A stretch of DNA of 64,000 nt from Eonycteris spelaea (lineage: Eukaryota; Chordata; Mammalia; Chiroptera; Pteropodidae). Positions within the stretch are counted from its first letter, which is position 1; every line of letters begins with the position of its first letter. Where the stretch lies: NCBI GenBank assembly GCA_003508835.1, contig PUFA01000166.1, forward strand, positions 2,156,001 through 2,220,000, given 5' to 3'. Made by a program: the position numbers and the translations under genes. Positions 59,209 to 64,000 of the stretch are shown one piece after another. The notes below the pieces were generated by a model. It searched no databases and had not been told where the DNA came from. It was given only the letters and a program-made list of their open reading frames with translations.

Positions 59209-60489
59209 GACTCCTTCCACCCAAAGTTCCTCACAGCTCTAGGACATACACAAAATCCATTTGAACCTATCATGAGGTCTCTAGAGTTAGCCTAAGTTAC
59301 AGGGGACTTTCCTAACCCGGAGCCCAAGGCCATTACTTAGCACTGCCCTAACTCAGCTCTGGAGCTGGCTTTAATTCCACACTTTATCAGCATCTGATCA
59401 TATAGCTGAAGTCCCTGGTCCTAGTATTAGAAATTACTCCTGAAATGTGATCTGGAACCCCTGTGCAAAACAGCATTGATACCACCACTGTACATGCACT
59501 GAGATGTTCCCTCAAGCCCAAAAAGGAAGCTGGGGAAAATGGTACTTGTTCTTGAGGTGACTGTTGACAGTCACAATAACTAACTTCTACAGCCTTGGCC
59601 ATGTTAGCAAGAGGTTGCTTGTTCCCCATATCTTTGCATGTATGTTCTTGTTTACGTGTCTTGTCACACATTTCTTAATTTTCCTTTTTCTTCCTCTAGA
59701 TTATGAATGCTTTTAAAAATTACCTATGACTCCTCAGGACCCAACTTTAGGCACTTAAAATGTTTAATGACTGAATGAAATTTTGAATGAATTAAAATCA
59801 TTCAAGTGCCACACAGTATCCCCAGAAGTTAAACATGGGAATATACTTTCATCTACTAAGTATAATCTCATGGACTTGAGCAGGGGTAAGGGGTGGGGTT
59901 CACACCAGAGTGTCAGCTTCAAACATCTGGAAGTGAGAGAGGACCCGGAGAGAAAGCATTTTCCTGTTCTGGGAAACACTTTCCAGATACTGTGCAGTTG
60001 AGCTAAGTCAATAACTATTCTAAGCAAATGCTCTTTTCAATCATTTTTTTGTTGCCAAAAGCAGTGTACATTTATATATTGTAATAACCTTTTTCGTGGC
60101 ACTTATGGTCACAAGTGCTATTCACCTCTCTGTCCCTTAGATTGTGCACTTTCTCTCCTGGCATTCTTGAGATTTTGTCTCTTCTGAACATACTCCTCTT
60201 ACATGCGGTGCTTACCAGTGTTCTGCGCTAAACTGTTTCTCTCCTTGCACTTTCCCCTCTGCAAATTTCATCCGACATTCCATCAGCATTCCAAACTTAA
60301 AATCATCCAGAAAAAAAAAGTCACAGGCACATCCGTACCTTCTTCTCCTCATGATTTTCTAGTTTCATTGCACCAATTCTGCATCTCAAACTTCGTATTT
60401 TAAAGTATTTTTCAATATGAACAGGCAGTTCCACTATACTTTAAGTCCTTTTGTGCTTTGATGTATTTGTATATATATTCTTCTATCTG
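59209..60489. other. Intergenic stretch, no secure feature
   Basis: Contains only short open frames without known similarity. A faint L2-like trace lies at 60250-60310. Confidence 0.35.
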
Positions 60490-60632
60490 ATAGCCCACCT
60501 GTCTCTGCACCTCTGATTAAGAATAACGTTCTTAAGCCTTGGCTTAGGGATCATCTCCAGGAAGCCTCCCCTGCAACCCTCCAGCAAGATCAGGCATCTC
60601 TCTTCTGAGCTCCCAGAACTTATCCATTCCAT
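60490..60632 (+). repeat. L2-like fragment
   Basis: 'catctccaggaagcctcccc' resembles the L2 block before its 3' end. It directly abuts an L2 copy in the opposite orientation. Confidence 0.35.
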
Positions 60633-61130
60633 TCATTTAACAAAAAATGATGAGCATCTACCATTGACAGGCTTGCTCTAGGCACTGAGCACATATTCCT
60701 GCAGAAACAGTAAAATTCGTGCCCTCGTGGAATACATTCCACGTGGGAGAAACAGATAGGTAAAATGAGTATAGTAAGTGCTATAGAAAAATAATGAAAA
60801 AATGGGTAGAGAATACTGGGGAAGGTTATCCTAAATAGGGTGGAAAGGAAATAGGTCACACTGAAATGACATGTAAGCAAATCAGGATGAATCATAAAAT
60901 ATCCAAGGAAAAAGGCATTCCAGCTGACGTAAAGAGCACTGCTATTGAATAATAAAAAAGGAGCCAGTTTGACTTCATTCAGTGAGGAAGGGAAAGTTCT
61001 AGATAAAATATCAAGATGACTAGAGTCCAATTCATTTGGCTCTGGATGGCCATTGGGAGATGTGGCTTTTACTGAGATGGGAAACCTCAGGAGAATTTCA
61101 GCAGAAGTCATAGATCTCATTTACCTTTTA
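60633..61130 (-). repeat. L2 LINE 3' region, antisense
   Basis: Antisense L2 order: 'cattcatttaacaaaaaatg' and 'tgagcatctaccattgacag' (3' end), 'attcgtgccctcgtggaata', 'gtaagtgctatagaaaaata', 'aaaggcattccagctgacg', 'actgagatgggaaacctcag'. Similarity may extend weakly to 61500. The 166-codon minus-strand frame inside is a by-product of this repeat. Confidence 0.7.
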
Positions 61131-61984
61131 GGTTGCTGTCTTAATAGACTGTAGAGTAGCAAGAATGAAGAAACCATCAGAAGGCACTAGCAATAATCCA
61201 GCAATCCTGTGTGTAGACCGAGATGATTTTGCAGGACATATGAAGTTCATATCCTGGATATTCATGTATTTTGAATGTTGGGCCAACAGTTTCATGCTTG
61301 GTTGGATGTGGCTTGAGAAAGAAGAGTAAATGTAATATCAGGTTTGGCCTGATTCGCTGAAAAAAAAAAAAAAGGTCTTGCCACTTATTGCTGAGAAGAG
61401 AAAGACAAGCAAGTTGGAGGAGCAGGGGAGTTGAGATCTTGAGTTAACCTGACATAATAAGCCGGTGCTATTAGATATCAAAGCGGAATTTCAGGTAGAA
61501 AATTGTATACACAAGTCCAAAGTTCTGCAGAGAGCTTTGTCTGGGACTTGAGAATTTTCAGCACGCAGATGGACACTGAGAAGGTTGCAAAGAGAGACAA
61601 GTCAGACAGAGAAGAAGGCCTGGCCTTGGAACACTCCAGTATGAAGAGGTTGAGAAGGGAACCTCGCTTATCCACAACCGACAAAACATAAATTATTTGT
61701 GTATTGGGAGTAAACCATAAACTATTCACTTCTCAGGACAGACCATGTCTCTTTCTATCTCTACATACTTAGTACAGGACCTAGCACACATGCTAATAAA
61801 CAAATGCTGAGCAAATCCTGCTAAGAAAAAAAAGTAAATCCTTAAAAGGCAAAAAAGACACTGAAGAAGGAATCCAAAGGATTTGGGTACAAATACTAAT
61901 ATTCACAACACTGACAGATGAACAAAAATATTATAATATAAAATGACAGAAGTTACTATTTAATACCTTTAATATCCAGGCTAC
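61131..61984. other. Intergenic stretch, no secure feature
   Basis: An A run of 14 lies at 61361-61374. Possible weak extension of the antisense L2. No gene was seen. Confidence 0.35.
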
Positions 61985-62190
61985 AAAGTATTTCATGGAT
62001 ATTATCACAGTCAATGTTCACAAGACCAATAGTGTTACTCCCATTTAACAGAAGAGGAAACTTAAGCTCCAAATGGCTGAGTGGCTTCCCTGGGTCACAC
62101 AGATAGTAAGCAGCTGGACCATTCAAACCCAAATGCAGGACTCCAACTCCCATGCAATTATCTGTACATTATGCTGCTACACACCTGTCC
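61985..62190 (-). repeat. MIR SINE remnant
   Basis: Antisense MIR: 'ttactcccatttaacagaag', 'aggaaacttaagctccaaat', 'ctgggtcacacagatagtaa', ending 'attatgctgctacac'. Fairly well preserved. Confidence 0.8.
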
Positions 62191-63325
62191 CAATCCTCTC
62201 TGAACGCCAATTGGACTGGCTATGTATGTATGTGCTCTGAACTGATAAAACCTGGATCTAACCATATTCTGTGAAAATCAAAAACAGAAGAAAAGAACAA
62301 CAACAACAACCCATTTGCTGAAGCAGCAGAAATCTGGGAAAGGTCCCCTGTACTCCCGACTGGGGAGAACCATGGGCTCCGAATCTGTAATTTCACTATT
62401 GACAGTTTCTTAGCATGCCCAATTATGCAGAAAGAACAATGGGAAGATGGTGAGCATTCTGAGTCTCTCTGGTCCAACAGCTTAGACTTCAGTGTGAATC
62501 TCAGGAAAGGGGCAGAGGAGGACCACACACCACTAAGATCAGTTTCTTCTAGCTGGTTAACATGAACGAGCATTAGTACTTTTCAAACAAATTTAGGCTG
62601 TATCCCACAATATTTGTGGCCCAAGAAATCATTTAAGAATTAGGCCAAAGTTTGTAGGCAAAGAAATGTTTGGTCTAAAAAGCAAGCTCTGAAATCAAGG
62701 ACATTTCTTAACTTCAGAAAGAAAGATCACAGTAATACATTAAGACTATGCTTATATTTAACTTAGATGTTATGATCAAAAACATTAAGTTGACCTACTT
62801 CCTTACAAATCAAATTGCAGAATCAGATTTCTTTTAAATACTCTTGCTGTTTTTGGGTGGCATGGTAAAGTGTCTTACATAACATATTAATGTATTGGCA
62901 ATATGAGCTTGTCATTTGCCATTCTAACAAAAGTAGGCAAATGAAACTCTAATCACTGAAGAAATAGTGTGGCCAAGGAAATTAAAAACCAAAAAGCTAC
63001 CAAAATACATTTAGAAAATCCTACCCTATTAATTTGCTTCTTTTAAAAAATATTTTCTGATTATAGAATTTGAAGAAGTCAGAGAAGTTTTAATTATTGG
63101 CAGATCTCTTTCACTTGGGCTCTCAAAAGTAAAACATGATCGTTATAGCTGTCACTTTTTAGTAACCTGATGTACAGAAATCCAATTTATGAAGTATAAT
63201 AAGCACATATTATTAATATTTTTAAATAAAAAAGTACACCATCATTTAAAAAATAATTTCCTATATTTTAGGAATGATGAAGATATAGACAATCTTATGT
63301 AATTTTACCCATTCACTGGACTACA
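62191..63325. other. Intergenic stretch, no recognised feature
   Basis: AT-rich, with a short (CAA)n run at 62298-62311. No gene was seen. Confidence 0.4.
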
Positions 63326-63640
63326 ACACAATTTCTTAAAGAGGATAAAATGTAAGCAGTTGTTGTACAAGACACAGCACAGTACTGTTTATAACAGCAA
63401 AGAATTGGTAAAACTATACATGTTCATCAGATGTTAATTAAAAAGCATTCATGTATGTTTATACCGTGGTATTTTTGTACTGATATAAATGGTTTCCGAA
63501 ACACACCACTGTTCATTGAGACAAGGGCAAGATCATGTTTACAGAATGCTAAAACTAATGTACACAAAATGTCCATAGTATATGCACACTTGTATGGGTA
63601 ATCTCCAGAAGGAGGCACAAGTCCAAAACAAGTTACATGG
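63326..63640 (+). mobile_element. Old L1 3' fragment
   Basis: 'gtactgtttataacagcaaa', 'catgttcatcagatgttaat' and 'accgtggtatttttgtactg' match diverged L1 3' sequence in plus orientation. From 63640 to the window end I see no feature. Confidence 0.6.
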
Positions 63641-64000
63641 CAGAGAAAGGTTACTTTTTTTGGTGTTATCCTACTAAACTATTGAACTATTTCATGTTAA
63701 TGTATCACTTTTAATAATTTTAATGACTTAACTGTTTTTAAAATAAGGCTCTAGCCATAAAGCAGCTAGCTAAATGTGGCCTAAAGCACCTTTAGTAGTT
63801 GGCAGCTTCAACATGTTAATACCAGAAGCCAACGAAAGTATACTTTCCTAAAAACCTTTGTAATTTAACACTTACTTTTCCAAGTTTTTAAAAAACAATT
63901 TTCTTTAAGTGTAGCTGAAATTTCTTTTTAATAAAAAGGAAGAAATTTGGTAATAATTGTTTATTCTGTTTAAAAAAATCTCCAAAGGAAAGAATAACTC

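Noticed and set aside
60620..61120. 166-codon open frame on the minus strand
   Set aside because: It lies within an antisense L2 copy, has no Met-led domain and matches no family; its openness is explained by the repeat.

Overview
This window is mammalian nuclear DNA, and most of it is intron, 3' UTR, intergenic sequence and old transposon remains. The one protein-coding gene is the 3' half of ZC3H12C (Regnase-3/MCPIP3) on the + strand. Two repeats point to the host. A composite SINE at 38.1-38.35 kb joins a tRNA-Val-like head to a 5S rRNA-like body, and a separate 5S-derived element lies at 6.0-6.2 kb. 5S-derived and tRNA/5S composite SINEs are known from fruit bats (the MEG families, Pteropodidae), so a megabat is the best guess. 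This rests on repeat type alone.

Layout. 1-17016: intron of ZC3H12C; the upstream exons, including the start codon and the first part of the nuclease domain, lie outside the window. It holds hAT-type MITEs, the 5S-derived element, a degraded antisense class I endogenous retrovirus (about 7.9-9.65 kb), antisense L1 pieces and an antisense ORF2-deleted 'half-L1'. 17017-25699: four coding exons (140, 235, 107 and 1400 nt) in continuous frame, encoding about 626 residues: most of the NYN/PIN RNase domain, one CCCH zinc finger, a long Ser/Pro-rich region and the conserved C-terminal helical domain. 25700 to about 31.39 kb: long 3' UTR ending at an ATTAAA signal with a GT-rich downstream element, and carrying a hAT MITE. 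32.9-39.45 kb: dead L1 sequence with the composite SINE and an unexplained 538-bp insert. 39.5-47 kb: GC-richer intergenic DNA with MIR, L2 and MER5A copies. 47.5-47.9 kb: retrocopy of the spliceosomal Sm protein gene SNRPE. 48-64 kb: intergenic DNA with an old L1, hAT MITEs, L2 and MIR copies, a CTCF-like motif, and a possible minus-strand terminal exon at 49.5-50.1 kb.

The only gene with a clear role is ZC3H12C, an endoribonuclease of the Regnase family that degrades mRNAs through 3' UTR stem-loops. I found no undescribed system. The items most worth checking are the composite SINE, the 538-bp insert with a 7-bp flanking duplication, the near-intact SNRPE retrocopy and the possible antisense exon.
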